DNA from: Tersicoccus mangrovi
GTDB taxonomy: Bacteria; Actinomycetota; Actinomycetes; Actinomycetales; Micrococcaceae
Assembly: GCF_036881825.1 (NCBI RefSeq)
Contig: NZ_JBAJMW010000002.1
Span: 124,001-188,000, forward strand
Direction: 5' to 3'
Length of the DNA: 64,000 nt
Shown: piece after piece, positions 24,492 to 33,965 of the stretch
How the letters are laid out: the number at the start of each line of letters is the position of its first letter
How positions within the stretch are numbered: position 1 is the stretch's first letter
Notes under the pieces: model-generated
What the model saw: the letters and a program-made list of their open reading frames with translations, nothing else
Database searches by the model: none
What the model was told of the DNA's origin: nothing
Translations under genes and position numbers: made by a program

Positions 24492-24613
24492 GCGCAGCTC
24501 CTGCTCCGTCGGGTGAGACCGCCGGAGGACCGGGATCTCTCGTTCTCCGAGCCTAGTCGAGGGCTGCGGACGAGGGGAGCGTCCGGTGGCCGCTCACCGC
24601 ACCGGTACGTCCC

Positions 24614-25774
24614 TCAGCAGCGGTCCACGTGGTCCGACTCCAGCAGGCCGGCACCGGCCATCTGGGCCGCCAGGCCGCGCCCGTCCGGGCCGGTGATCCA
24701 CTGGACGCCGTTCGCCATGGGCTGCGGCTCACGGGCGAGGCCACCGGCGAGCACCGCCTCGGAGACGGACAGCTCGCGGATGCACACGGCCTCAACGTTC
24801 TGCGGGTAGCGGCGGGCGAACTCGCCGTAGATCGCCGGGTCGTGCTGCCCGTCGTCGCCGATCAGGATCCACTTGACGTGGGGGAACTCCTCGGCGAGCC
24901 GGCGCAGGCTGTTGACCTTGTGCTGCATGCCGCTGCGGAACCAGCGCTCATGCGTGGGGCCCCAGTCGGTCAGCAGCAGCGGACCGTCCGGGTAGAGGTT
25001 GCGGCTGAGGAAGCGGCGCAGCGTGGGGGCCACGTTCCACGCCCCGGTGGAGAGGTAGAGGAACGCGGCACCGGTGTACTGGCGGTGGAGACGCTCGTAG
25101 AGCACGGCCATGCCCGGGGTCGGGGTGCGGGCGTGCTCGTCGAGGACGAACGTGTTCCACGCGGCGAGCATGGGCCGCGGCAGGGCGGTGACCATGACGG
25201 TGTCGTCGATGTCGGAGACGATGCCGATGCGCTGCTCGTCAGCGACGACCTGCACGTGCGCCTTCTGCGGCACCGAGCCCTCCGTCGAGAGGTGGATCGT
25301 GTGCCAGCCCGGGGCGAGCTCGACGTCGACGGCGGTGTCGATGACGCCGCCGTGGTCCGCGGTCACCTCGACCTCGGTGTCGCCGATCCGCACGGTGACG
25401 ACGGCGTCCGCGATCGGGATGGACAGGAAGGAGCGCCAGCCGCGCACGCTGAGCACGTCCTCCCCGCTGAGGCGGTCCAGGAGGCGCTCGCGCGTCATCA
25501 CGGCCCGGCCGAGGACACGGATCCACGACGTCGTGCCGTAGCCGGTGGACGCGACGACCGTCGGGGTGAACCGGTGCCGGCGCGCGCGCCCCTCCCGCCA
25601 GGCGTGGACCTTCTCCTCGACCCGGTAGGCGATGTTGCTGGCCTGTTCCTTGGCCTCGATCAGCAGTTCCTGGGCCTCGGGGAAGCGCTCGGGAATCCCG
25701 TCACTGCGTCGCCACGCGCGGCGGAGGCGGCGCGGTCGCCACGGCGGTGTGCTCGTCTGGGGCTGCTCAGGCAT
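24614..25774 (-). CDS. App1/DUF2183 family phosphatase
   Basis: A 386-residue protein with a beta-rich N-terminal half and a HAD-like LNS2/App1 domain beginning RIGIVSDIDDTVMVTALPRP (DxDxT motif) near residue 185. It continues FLYLSTGAWNVAPTLRRFL and KWILIGDDGQHDPAIYGEFA. Yeast App1 is a phosphatidate phosphatase, and bacterial DUF2183 proteins are assumed to be phosphatases on lipids or other phosphoesters. No membrane segment or signal peptide is present. It has its own transcription unit between the MoxR operon and the ABC transporter genes. Confidence 0.85.
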   Translation of the reverse strand: MPEQPQTSTPPWRPRRLRRAWRRSDGIPERFPEAQELLIEAKEQASNIAYRVEEKVHAWREGRARRHRFTPTVVASTGYGTTSWIRVLGRAVMTRERLLDRLSGEDVLSVRGWRSFLSIPIADAVVTVRIGDTEVEVTADHGGVIDTAVDVELAPGWHTIHLSTEGSVPQKAHVQVVADEQRIGIVSDIDDTVMVTALPRPMLAAWNTFVLDEHARTPTPGMAVLYERLHRQYTGAAFLYLSTGAWNVAPTLRRFLSRNLYPDGPLLLTDWGPTHERWFRSGMQHKVNSLRRLAEEFPHVKWILIGDDGQHDPAIYGEFARRYPQNVEAVCIRELSVSEAVLAGGLAREPQPMANGVQWITGPDGRGLAAQMAGAGLLESDHVDRC

Positions 25775-25809
25775 CCGCCCAGCTTACTGAGGCAGGGGGA
25801 ACGGCGGAT

Positions 25810-26697
25810 TCACTCCTTGACGGCACCGGCGCTCGCGTTCATGATCCGCCGCTGGAACACGGCGAACACGATGGCCACCGGAACCGTCATGAGCGCGGCC
25901 GCCGCGAGCTTGATGGGGAACTGGTTGCCCTGGCTCAGCTGGCCCGACGCGAGCTGGGCGACGCCCTTGGTGAGCGTCGTCAGGGACGGGTCCTGCGTCG
26001 AGATGATGAAGTGGTTCAGCTCGTTCCACGAGCCCTGGAAGCTGAGAATGATGATGGTCATCAGCGCCGGGCGCGCCATCGGCAGCACCACGGACCAGAA
26101 CGTGCGGAAGACGCCGGCCCCGTCGATCCGGGCCTGTTCCTCCACCGAGCGCGGGATCGACTCGAAGAAGTTCTTCATGATGAACACTCCCGCGGCGTCC
26201 ACGAGGAGCGGCAGCACCATGCCGGCGTACGAGTCGTAGATGCCCAGCTGGTTGACCACGAGGAACTTCGGGATCAGAAGGACCACGCCGGGCACGGCCA
26301 TGACGGCGATGAGCAGGGCGAAGATGACGCCGCGACCCCGGAACTGCAGCCGGGCGAGCGCGTACCCGGCCAGCGAGTCGAAGAACACCCGCCCGCACGT
26401 GACGAGCACGGTGACGACGAACGAGTTCTTGAGCCACACCGGGAAATCTGAGTTGGCGAACAGCTGCTGGTAGGCGCCGGTGGTCCAGGTCTGCGGGATC
26501 AGGGACAGGGCGTTGGCGGTCGCGTCGTCGTCGGTCTTGAAGGACGAGGCGACCTGGACGACGAACGGGAAGATGTAGACCACCGCGAGCGCGATCAGGA
26601 CGACGTAGAGCACCCAGCCGGCCTGCCGGCGTCGTCGTCCTCGGTCGATCACTCCCCCGGCGGGCTGCTGCGCGGGGCGGGTCAGGGTCTGGGTCAC
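25810..26697 (-). CDS. Carbohydrate ABC transporter permease (MalG type)
   Basis: A 295-residue, six-helix permease with the EAA loop EEQARIDGAGVFRTFWSVVLP that contacts the ATPase, and the family ending FAVFQRRIMNASAGAVKE. Its GTG start overlaps the stop of the first permease gene (GTGA). It forms the membrane channel with the MalF-type permease; no ATP-binding subunit is encoded here, so a shared MsiK-like ATPase elsewhere is likely. The substrate is presumably an oligosaccharide, given the debranching enzyme nearby. Confidence 0.92.
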   Translation of the reverse strand: MTQTLTRPAQQPAGGVIDRGRRRRQAGWVLYVVLIALAVVYIFPFVVQVASSFKTDDDATANALSLIPQTWTTGAYQQLFANSDFPVWLKNSFVVTVLVTCGRVFFDSLAGYALARLQFRGRGVIFALLIAVMAVPGVVLLIPKFLVVNQLGIYDSYAGMVLPLLVDAAGVFIMKNFFESIPRSVEEQARIDGAGVFRTFWSVVLPMARPALMTIIILSFQGSWNELNHFIISTQDPSLTTLTKGVAQLASGQLSQGNQFPIKLAAAALMTVPVAIVFAVFQRRIMNASAGAVKE

Positions 26698-27836
26698 GGC
26701 TGGACCTCCCGGCGGGGACGACGGCGGGCTCGGGCCGGGCGGTCGCCGCGTTCGGCCATGACCCACCGCTGGAGGAGAGTCAGGACGACGATGATGGCGA
26801 ACAGGACGAACGCGATCGCCGCGCCCCGGCCCCACTGCTGGTTGTTGAACGCCGCCTCGTAGGAGAGGTACGCCGGCGTCAGGGTCGTCTTCGCCGGGCC
26901 GCCCTGGGTGCCCGTGTAGATCTGGTCGAACACCTGCCAGGTGCCGATCAGGCCCAGGGTGAGGACGGTGAAGAGCGTCGGCCGCAGCTGCGGCAGCGTC
27001 ACGAACCAGAACCGCTGCCACGCGTTCGCGCCGTCCACCATCGCCGCCTCGTCCACCTCGTCGGAGAGGTTCTGCAGGGCCGCGATGAACAACAGCATGA
27101 AGGTGCCCGACGTCGTGAACACCGCCATGAGGATGAAGGCGCTCATCGCGACGGACGGCCCGGCGAGCCACTCCCACCCGCTGATGCCGAACAGGCCGGG
27201 GCTGCCCAGGGCGGCCGGTGCCTGGTCGACGCCGACGACGCCGAACAGCAGGTGCAGCACCCCGCGCGGGTCCTGGAACCAGTTCGGCCCGTTGATGGAC
27301 AGGAACGAGAGCACCCGGTTGACGGCACCGGACGCGCTGAAGAGGAACAGCCAGAGCACCGTGATGGCCACCGAGCTCGTGACCGAGGGGAAGTAGAAGG
27401 CGGTGCGGAAGAAGCCGCGGCCCCGCAGACCCCGCCGGCTGATGAGCACGGCGAGGGCGAGCGCGAGCGCGGTCTGCAGCGGGACGACCAGCAGGACGTA
27501 GTACAGGTTGTTCCGCACGGCCGTGCCGAAGTCACGGGCGCCGAGGCCCTGACCGCCGAGCACGTCCCCGTAGTTCTTCGCGCCGACGAACTGCACGGAC
27601 CCGGCGAAGGGGCTGCCCCGGCCGGTCCAGTCGGACAGGCTCACCCAGGCGGCCATGAGCACGGGCACGAGCAGGAAGATGCCGAGCACCAGGACGGTCG
27701 GCGTCACGAACAGCCAGCCGGCTGCCCCCTCCCGGTGCGGCCCGCGACGGCGGCCACCCCGCGGGGGGCGCCCGGTGCCGGTCGCGACGCCGACCGGCAC
27801 CTCGGGTGCGGTACCGGCCCCGACGGTGGTCGCCAC
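26694..27836 (-). CDS. Carbohydrate ABC transporter permease (MalF type)
   Basis: A 380-residue permease with a long basic N-terminus, at least six membrane helices and the EAA motif DEVDEAAMVDGANAWQRFWF near residue 270. It pairs with the downstream MalG-type permease and lies seven bases after the binding-protein gene. The C-terminal arginine-rich tail is cytosolic. Confidence 0.92.
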   Translation of the reverse strand: MATTVGAGTAPEVPVGVATGTGRPPRGGRRRGPHREGAAGWLFVTPTVLVLGIFLLVPVLMAAWVSLSDWTGRGSPFAGSVQFVGAKNYGDVLGGQGLGARDFGTAVRNNLYYVLLVVPLQTALALALAVLISRRGLRGRGFFRTAFYFPSVTSSVAITVLWLFLFSASGAVNRVLSFLSINGPNWFQDPRGVLHLLFGVVGVDQAPAALGSPGLFGISGWEWLAGPSVAMSAFILMAVFTTSGTFMLLFIAALQNLSDEVDEAAMVDGANAWQRFWFVTLPQLRPTLFTVLTLGLIGTWQVFDQIYTGTQGGPAKTTLTPAYLSYEAAFNNQQWGRGAAIAFVLFAIIVVLTLLQRWVMAERGDRPARARRRPRREVQP

Positions 27837-27842
27837 GTCGGG

Positions 27843-29114
27843 CTACTTCCCGGCGACGACGGGCTGGAGGTTGGACTGGGCCTCGGTCAGGATCGACTTC
27901 GGGTCCGCGGTCTTGAGCCCCTCGAGCTTGGAGTTCAGGTCCTTGATGACGTCGGCCGCGCCCGGCTGCAGCGGCAGGTTCTGGGCGTAGGAGGCGCCGG
28001 CGAGGAACGCCTTGTCCTGCGGGAAGGCCGCGCGGTACTGGTCGGCAGCCGACTGCACCGAGGGCATCACGCCGAACGCCTTGGCGAAGGAGATCTGCTG
28101 CTCCGTGCTCGAGAGGTACTGGATGAGCTGCTGGGCCGCGCCCTTGTTCTTGCCGTCGGCCGAGAGGCCCCAGCAGTTGGTGAACTGGAGCGTGCCCTTG
28201 CCGCCCGGGCCGGCCGGCAGCTCGGCCACGGTGTACTTGACCTTCGGGAAGTCGCTCTTCAGGGCGCCCTCGATCCAGTTGCCCTCGATGACCATGGCGG
28301 CCTGGCCCTTGCCGAAGGCCTCGCCACCCCACCCGGCGCCGAGCTGGGACGAGTACGCCGCGACGCCCTCGTTGAGCAGCTTCTTCACGTAGGTCAGCGC
28401 GGCGACGTTCTTGTCGCTGTCCGCAGTCGCCGTCTTGCGGTCGGCGGACTCGAGGCCGCCGCCGGACTGGGCGAGGAACGCGCCGACGCGGGCGATCTCC
28501 GGGCTCATGGCCAGGCCCTTGACCTTGTCGGTGGTCAGCTTGCGCGCGGTGGACTCGAGCTGGTCCCACGTGGTGGGCACGTCGGCGTCGGTCAGCCCGG
28601 CCCTGGACCACATGTCCTTGTTGATGATCAGGGCGAGCGTCGAGAAGTCCTTCGGCGCGCAGTAGAGCTTGTTGTCGTAGGTGAACGCCTCGCGCAGCTT
28701 CGGGTAGAAGTCGTCCTTGTTCTTGAGATTGTCTCCGTAGGCCTCGAGCGAGCCGTTGGACGCCCACGCGCCGATCTGGTCGCCCGAGACGTAGAGGACG
28801 TCGGCGGGCTTGCCGGACGCGAAGCCCTGGCTGGCCTGCTGCACGAGGTCGGAGGCGACGACGACGTCGGCCTTGACCCCGGACTGCTTCGACCACGCGG
28901 CCACGGCGTTCTTCACCGCGGTGGTCTCGGCCTGGCCGGACGATCCGATGAGCACCGAGATGGGCGTGCTGTTGGCCGACTGGCTGGCGGCGGCGCCGCT
29001 GCTGGAGGAGGACTGGGAGAACCCGGACCCGCAGGCGCTGAGCGAGGTCAGGGTGAGAACGGCGGCGCAGGCGGTCAGGGCGAGACGGCCGGCGCGGGGG
29101 GTGCGATCGATCAT
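27843..29114 (-). CDS. Extracellular sugar-binding lipoprotein of ABC transporter
   Basis: A 422-residue solute-binding protein (family 1, MalE-like) with a lipoprotein signal ending LTSLSACGSG, a Ser-rich linker, and typical segments such as PADVLYVSGDQIGAWASNG, FGKGQAAMVIEGNWIEGAL and QFTNCWGLSADGK. It captures the sugar outside the membrane. ATG 29114 follows GAGGATCCG. The gene starts 51 bases after lacI and has no obvious promoter or operator of its own, so co-transcription with lacI is likely. Confidence 0.93.
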   Translation of the reverse strand: MIDRTPRAGRLALTACAAVLTLTSLSACGSGFSQSSSSSGAAASQSANSTPISVLIGSSGQAETTAVKNAVAAWSKQSGVKADVVVASDLVQQASQGFASGKPADVLYVSGDQIGAWASNGSLEAYGDNLKNKDDFYPKLREAFTYDNKLYCAPKDFSTLALIINKDMWSRAGLTDADVPTTWDQLESTARKLTTDKVKGLAMSPEIARVGAFLAQSGGGLESADRKTATADSDKNVAALTYVKKLLNEGVAAYSSQLGAGWGGEAFGKGQAAMVIEGNWIEGALKSDFPKVKYTVAELPAGPGGKGTLQFTNCWGLSADGKNKGAAQQLIQYLSSTEQQISFAKAFGVMPSVQSAADQYRAAFPQDKAFLAGASYAQNLPLQPGAADVIKDLNSKLEGLKTADPKSILTEAQSNLQPVVAGK

Positions 29115-29165
29115 CGGATCCTCGATTCGGAGTAGGACGGTGGGAGAAGGTGCGGTCAAAGGGGG

Positions 29166-30212
29166 TCAGCGTGCATGCTGGTCGAGCCGCCGGTCGAACT
29201 CGCGCAGGACCAGCTCGGGGGTCAACAGGTCGTGGACCGGCTCCGGCGGATCGTTCGCCGTCGTCAGTCGTTCGATGAGCAGATCGACGACGCGGCTGGC
29301 GGCCGCGGCGACCGGCTGGCGGACGCTGGACAGGCCGAGGGCGGCCGCGACCGGCGTGTCGTCGAAGCCGACGACGGCGGTGCGGGCGGTCTCGGCGCTG
29401 GATACGCGGCGCAGCACGGTGGACGCCCCGACGGCGAGCGAGTCGCTGGCACACACCGCCGCGGTCGCTCCTGCTCGGAGTGCACGCTCCATGGCCTGGG
29501 TGCCCTCGACGACGCCGTCGTCGGTGCGCTGGTCGAGCAGGCCCGTCGCCAGGTCCTCGGCGGCCACGCCGGCGTCGGCCATCGCCCGCTGCCATCCGCT
29601 GCGCCGGTCGTCGCCGACGCCGGATCCGGTCGGCCAGCCGAGGAACGCGATGCGCCGGTGGCCCAGGTCGAGCAGGTGCTCGGTGGCCAGGCGGGTGCCC
29701 GCGGCGCCGTCGATGTCGACCCAGCTGTGGCCGGCGTCCCGGTCCTGCCAGGGGCGGCCGAAGGCGACGAACGGGACGCCGGTCGCGGCGAGCTCGGCGG
29801 GTCGCGTGTCGTCCAGGTGGGTGTCCGTGAGCACGCAGCCGTCGATCGCCCCGGTGGTGTGCAGAGCGGCCTGCTCGCTGGTCTCCTGCTCGTCACTGGT
29901 GGCCGTGATCAACAGCAGGCGGTGGTCGCGGCGCTGGGAGCACTCGACGAGGGCGTGCAGGAAGGCGTCCATGAGCGAGCCGTTGATGCCGTCCACGGCG
30001 GGCCGGATGCGCAGGCCGATGACCTCCGACCGGCGGGACCGCAGGGAACGGGCGGCCGCGGACGGGCGGTAGCCGCTGGCCCGGATCTCGGCGAGCACGC
30101 GATCCCGGGTGCTCGCGTGGACCACCTGCGGGTTGTTCAGCACGTTGGAGATCGTCTGCCGGGACACGCCGAGGGAGGAGGCGAGGCTCTGCAGCGTGGG
30201 CTTCTCCCCCAT
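29166..30212 (-). CDS. LacI family transcriptional regulator
   Basis: The 348-residue repressor starts with the LacI helix-turn-helix TLQSLASSLGVSRQTISNVL and hinge helix YRPSAAARSLRSRRS, followed by a periplasmic-binding-like sensor domain (VDIDGAAGTRLATEHLLDLGHRRIAFLG, cut here into its known core). It likely represses itself, the sugar ABC genes downstream and the divergent debranching gene through the palindromes at 30246-30292. The inducer is probably a maltodextrin-like or other glucoside. Confidence 0.93.
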   Translation of the reverse strand: MGEKPTLQSLASSLGVSRQTISNVLNNPQVVHASTRDRVLAEIRASGYRPSAAARSLRSRRSEVIGLRIRPAVDGINGSLMDAFLHALVECSQRRDHRLLLITATSDEQETSEQAALHTTGAIDGCVLTDTHLDDTRPAELAATGVPFVAFGRPWQDRDAGHSWVDIDGAAGTRLATEHLLDLGHRRIAFLGWPTGSGVGDDRRSGWQRAMADAGVAAEDLATGLLDQRTDDGVVEGTQAMERALRAGATAAVCASDSLAVGASTVLRRVSSAETARTAVVGFDDTPVAAALGLSSVRQPVAAAASRVVDLLIERLTTANDPPEPVHDLLTPELVLREFDRRLDQHAR

Positions 30213-30245
30213 GGCAACCTCTCCTCTCCGCGGCGTCGTTGGCGG

Positions 30246-30292
30246 TTTGATCGATCCAATCGACTTGCGTCGCGATGATTTGAACGATCAAA
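30246..30292. promoter_or_regulatory. Two LacI-type operators between lacI and the debranching gene
   Basis: TTTGAACGATCAAA (30279-30292) has perfect TTTGA/TCAAA arms round a central CG. TTTGATCGATCCAA (30246-30259) differs by one base in an arm. Their centres are 33 bases apart, about three helical turns, so one LacI tetramer or two dimers could bind on one face and control both divergent genes. Confidence 0.7.
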
Positions 30293-30403
30293 CTGGATGG
30301 GCACCATCATGTGATCCGTATCACCGACCTGTCAAGATGGCACGGGTCGACGCGACAGACCGACCGGCTCGAACCACTGACCACCGCCCGAGAGGGGCCC
30401 TGC

Positions 30404-32374
30404 ATGAGTGTCGACCAACCCGCGCTGCACGACGCCGTCGTCGTCCTCTCCGCGCCGATCCAGGTGTGGTCCGCGCGCGACGGCTCCGTCGGGACGGTCC
30501 ACCCCGGCGCCGGGGCCGCCCCCCGCGGCGTGGACGGCATCTACTGCGGGGACGACCGGGTGATCCACGCCGTCGACCTGACCGTGCAGGTGGCGGACGG
30601 CGACACCGCGCTCGGCCCGCGACTCGAGTTCCTCGGAGCCGTCACGCCCGGCGGCGGCACCGCGGGCTTCGACCACGTGCTGCGCGTGCCCGGCCCCACC
30701 GCGGACCCCGCCGTCACCGTCCGCCGCACCCGCACCACCGACGGGTCCGGTGCCGGGGAGGCCGTCCTCGTCCGCTCGGCGCTGGACCGTGCCCTGCCGC
30801 TGCGCATCACCGCCGTCCTCTGGGCGGACTCCTCGCGGATGGACCTGATCAAGGCCGGTCACGCGACCACCCCGCACTCGCCGCGCGTCGAGTCGAGCAC
30901 GTGGCACTGGCGGGACGACGCCACCACCGCGCGCGTCGTCGCACAAGACGCCCACCTGGCACCGGTGACCGACGGCGACGTCCGCGGCATCGCCCTGACG
31001 TGGGACGTCGTCGTCCCCGCGAACGGCGAGCACAGCGTTTCCTGGCGGCTCGAGCTGCACGACGACCAGGCCGTGGTCGGGCCCGCGCCGTCACCGGCCC
31101 CCGCGCACCCCGTCGTCGACACGGGAACCGCCCTGGGCCGCCTCGTGCGCCGCGCCAGCGCCGACCTCGCCGGCCTGCGGATGAGCCTCGCAGCTGCGCC
31201 CGAGCACCCCTTCCTCGCCGCCGGCGCCCCCTGGTTCTTCACCCTCTTCGGCCGGGACTCGCTCATCGCCGCCCGGCTGATGCTGCCCGTCGACCGGGAG
31301 CTGGCGGTCGGCACCGTGCGCGCGCTCGCTCGGCTGCAGGGCACGCGGACCGACCCGGAGACCGGCGAGCAGCCGGGCAGGATCCCCCACGAGGTGCGGC
31401 GCACGGCGGCGGACCTCGCCGACGACCGGTCCGTCCTGCCGCCCCTCTACTACGGCACGATCGACGCCACCTGCCTGTGGATCACGCTCGTCGCCGAGCT
31501 GGACGCGGCGGGCGAGACCACGACCGCGCGGGAGCTGACGCCGGCCCTGCTGCAGGCGCTGCGCTGGTTGCGGGACGAGTCGGACGCGGACGGCGACGGT
31601 TTCCTCGAGTACTTCGACACCTCGGGGCACGGGCTGGCCAACCAGGGGTGGAAGGACTCCGGGGACTCGATCCGCTTCGCCGACGGCACCATCGCCACCG
31701 GCGCGATCGCCCTGTGCGAGGTGCAGGGCTACGCCCACCAGGCCGCGTGCGAGGCCGCGCGGCTCCTGCGCCGGCACGGCGACCTGGCCGAAGCCGTGGC
31801 GGCGGACCTCGGGCTCGATCCCGCGTTGGCCGACCCGGAGCAGTGGGAGCGGTGGGCCGACGCGCTGCGGGAACGGTTCGCCGACACGTTCTGGGTGCGG
31901 GACGCGGACGGCCCCTATCCGGCGCTCGCCCTCGACGGACAGAAGCGACCGGTGGACGGCGTCGCGTCCAACATGGGGCACCTGATCGGCACGGGACTGC
32001 TCGACCGGGCGCAGGAGAGCCTCGTCGTCGAGCGCCTGATGGGGCCGTCGATGTTCTCCGGGTACGGGATCCGCACCATGTCGACGGCCAACGGCGCGTA
32101 CTGGCCGCTGCGGTACCACGTGGGGTCGGTGTGGACGCACGACACCGCGATGATCCTCGACGGCATGCTCCGGCAGGGCCACTCGGCGCCGGCGCGACGG
32201 CTGGCCGAGGGGCTGCTGCACGCCGCGGAAGGGTTCGACTTCCAGCTGCCGGAGCTGTTCTCCGGTGAAGCGGCCGACGACGTGTGGCCGCCGCAGCCCT
32301 ACCCCGCGTCCTGCCACCCGCAGGCCTGGGCGGCCGCGTCGTGGGTGGTGGTGGCACGCGCGATGCGCGCGTGA
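30404..32374 (+). CDS. Glycogen debranching-type enzyme (amylo-alpha-1,6-glucosidase family)
   Basis: The 656-residue protein has the N-terminal beta domain of the glycogen-debranching family followed by an (alpha/alpha)6 barrel with FFTLFGRDSLIAARLMLP, EQPGRIPHEVRR, LANQGWKDSGDSIRFADG and GSVWTHDTAMILDGM. The barrel acids in these loops form the active site. Such enzymes release branch-point glucose or hydrolyse related oligosaccharides. ATG 30404 is set by GAGAGGGG eight bases upstream. It faces the LacI-ABC operon and shares its operators, so it probably processes the imported sugar. Confidence 0.85.
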   Translation: MSVDQPALHDAVVVLSAPIQVWSARDGSVGTVHPGAGAAPRGVDGIYCGDDRVIHAVDLTVQVADGDTALGPRLEFLGAVTPGGGTAGFDHVLRVPGPTADPAVTVRRTRTTDGSGAGEAVLVRSALDRALPLRITAVLWADSSRMDLIKAGHATTPHSPRVESSTWHWRDDATTARVVAQDAHLAPVTDGDVRGIALTWDVVVPANGEHSVSWRLELHDDQAVVGPAPSPAPAHPVVDTGTALGRLVRRASADLAGLRMSLAAAPEHPFLAAGAPWFFTLFGRDSLIAARLMLPVDRELAVGTVRALARLQGTRTDPETGEQPGRIPHEVRRTAADLADDRSVLPPLYYGTIDATCLWITLVAELDAAGETTTARELTPALLQALRWLRDESDADGDGFLEYFDTSGHGLANQGWKDSGDSIRFADGTIATGAIALCEVQGYAHQAACEAARLLRRHGDLAEAVAADLGLDPALADPEQWERWADALRERFADTFWVRDADGPYPALALDGQKRPVDGVASNMGHLIGTGLLDRAQESLVVERLMGPSMFSGYGIRTMSTANGAYWPLRYHVGSVWTHDTAMILDGMLRQGHSAPARRLAEGLLHAAEGFDFQLPELFSGEAADDVWPPQPYPASCHPQAWAAASWVVVARAMRA

Positions 32375-32452
32375 CCTGCACCGACGCCTCTTCCTCGCGC
32401 GACCGCGCTGCCCTACGCTGAGCGCGGGGGCCACGAGAGACGTGGGGGCTGC

Positions 32453-33061
32453 ATGGGGCAGCAGGGGCGGTATGAGCGGATACCGGACAGTCCGTACTGG
32501 TGGGATCGGCTGGGGCCACTCGGCCTCGCGGTGACCGGAGTCGCGGTCACCGTCGCGGCCATGGCGGTCCACGCGGTGTTCCTCGCGTTCTCCGCGGGCC
32601 GCCTCGACGGGGAGCTGGTCGGCCGCGCCGCCTCCTGGCTTCGCGGATCGGTGTACGGCGCGACGGCGATCTGGTTCACCCTGCGCCGCCGGCCGGTGTG
32701 CCGGCGCGACGGCGGTCGGCAGCTGGCGCTGGATCAGCGGCTCCGGCGCGCCCTGCGCTCAGGGACACTGCCGGCCGATGCGGACGGGTTGATCTGGCCG
32801 CTCACGGCACGATTCAAGGGCGCCTTGTTCGGAGCGGTCGCCGTCCCCGTCGCGACCGTCGCCGTCACCGGCTGGTCGGTGTACCGGGCGGTCACCGCGA
32901 CCGATCTGACGTTCGAGATCCTGGCCTGGGTCGTCGCCGTTCTCCTGGTGATGCTGGGCATGGTCCGGCTGACGATCGAACTCCGGGCACGGCGCGTGGC
33001 GGACGCTCTACTGATCCAGTGGTCCGAGCGCGAACGGATCCGCGAGGCGGCGACGGCATGA
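32453..33061 (+). CDS. Four-helix membrane protein, unknown (paralogue of next gene)
   Basis: A 202-residue protein with four predicted membrane helices in two pairs (near residues 25-50, 60-75, 120-145 and 155-175). It opens with RIPDSPYWWDRLGPLGLAV. The following gene opens with a similar PESINPVDRLGPVGLAV block and has the same helix layout, so the two are diverged duplicates and probably form a heteromer. Stop overlaps the next start (ATGA). I do not recognise the family. Confidence 0.65.
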   Translation: MGQQGRYERIPDSPYWWDRLGPLGLAVTGVAVTVAAMAVHAVFLAFSAGRLDGELVGRAASWLRGSVYGATAIWFTLRRRPVCRRDGGRQLALDQRLRRALRSGTLPADADGLIWPLTARFKGALFGAVAVPVATVAVTGWSVYRAVTATDLTFEILAWVVAVLLVMLGMVRLTIELRARRVADALLIQWSERERIREAATA

Positions 33062-33687
33062 GCCGGTCGCAGCGCTGGGCCGCGTACGCCCGCAATCCCG
33101 AGAGCATCAATCCGGTCGATCGGCTGGGGCCCGTTGGTCTGGCGGTCCTCGCGCTCGGCCTCGGTGCGGGCTGGGCCCTGTTGATGACGGTGGGCATGGG
33201 CTTGATGCTCGCGCCCCGAGCCGGTTCGACCGGCGACCTCGTGCTGACCACCTGCCTCGGGGGTCTCCTGTACGGAGTTGCGATGGTTGCGCTCCTGGTG
33301 CGAGCCCGGCGGAAGGCTCGACGAGCCGGCGAGAATCGCCGTCGGCTCGTGCGTCAGCTGCATCAAGCGTGGCGGGCCCGGCAGGTTCCTGAGCAGCCGC
33401 TCCCTGGCTTCCGTGACGAGCTCGAGAAGACACTGCAGGGAAGTCGGCTGAACGTCGTCATCCTCGTCGCCCTCTGCCTCGGCGTGGCCGCGTGGTTCGC
33501 CACCAGGTCGACCGCCGGGGATCCCGTTCTCACCCTGCTCGGGTGGGTGGTGGTCGGCGTCGTGGTACTCGGGATGGTCGTCAGCCTTCACGTCACCCTG
33601 CGGAACCGTCGACGCACGGCCGACCTCCTCGACCAGCTGGACCAGCGGGACCAGCAGAACGATCAACGCGAAGGGATCACGCCATGA
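33058..33687 (+). CDS. Four-helix membrane protein, unknown (paralogue of previous gene)
   Basis: A 209-residue protein with paired membrane helices near residues 28-50, 63-80, 135-150 and 158-180. A basic loop (RARRKARRAGENRRRLVRQL) separates the pairs and a polar Gln/Asp-rich tail follows. It shares the VDRLGPVGLAV entry motif with the gene before it. Start and stop both overlap neighbours by four bases, so the three membrane genes are translationally coupled. Confidence 0.65.
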   Translation: MSRSQRWAAYARNPESINPVDRLGPVGLAVLALGLGAGWALLMTVGMGLMLAPRAGSTGDLVLTTCLGGLLYGVAMVALLVRARRKARRAGENRRRLVRQLHQAWRARQVPEQPLPGFRDELEKTLQGSRLNVVILVALCLGVAAWFATRSTAGDPVLTLLGWVVVGVVVLGMVVSLHVTLRNRRRTADLLDQLDQRDQQNDQREGITP

Positions 33688-33899
33688 CGACCCAGGCGCC
33701 ACGAACAGGGCTGGTCGTTCGGTGGACCGTGCTCGGGGTGGCGGCGGCTCTGGCGGTGGTCTGGATCATGCTCTTGGTCGAGGACCCGACGAAGCCGAGT
33801 CGCTGGCTGGGCCTGGTCTCGATGGCGATGTTGATCGTGAGCAACGTCATCGGCCTGCGCAAGAGTCGCCGGGACGTCAGCCGCCTGGAGGAGCCGTGA
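33684..33899 (+). CDS. Small two-helix membrane protein
   Basis: A 71-residue protein with two hydrophobic helices (VVRWTVLGVAAALAVVWIML and LGLVSMAMLIVSNVIGL) and a short basic end. It is the last of three ATGA-coupled membrane genes. No family is recognised. Its place suggests an accessory subunit of the same membrane complex. Confidence 0.65.
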   Translation: MTTQAPRTGLVVRWTVLGVAAALAVVWIMLLVEDPTKPSRWLGLVSMAMLIVSNVIGLRKSRRDVSRLEEP

Positions 33900-33929
33900 C
33901 GGCACGGTGGTCACGGCGTGCTTGATGTG

Positions 33930-33946
33930 CATCCCATATCGGGATG
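33930..33946. promoter_or_regulatory. Palindrome upstream of mazE (probable autoregulatory operator)
   Basis: CATCCCATATCGGGATG has perfect CATCCC/GGGATG arms round ATATC and ends 19 bases before the antitoxin ATG. Ribbon-helix-helix antitoxins usually bind such sites over their own promoter. Confidence 0.6.
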
Positions 33947-33965
33947 ACAGAGGTAACGTTGCCGT

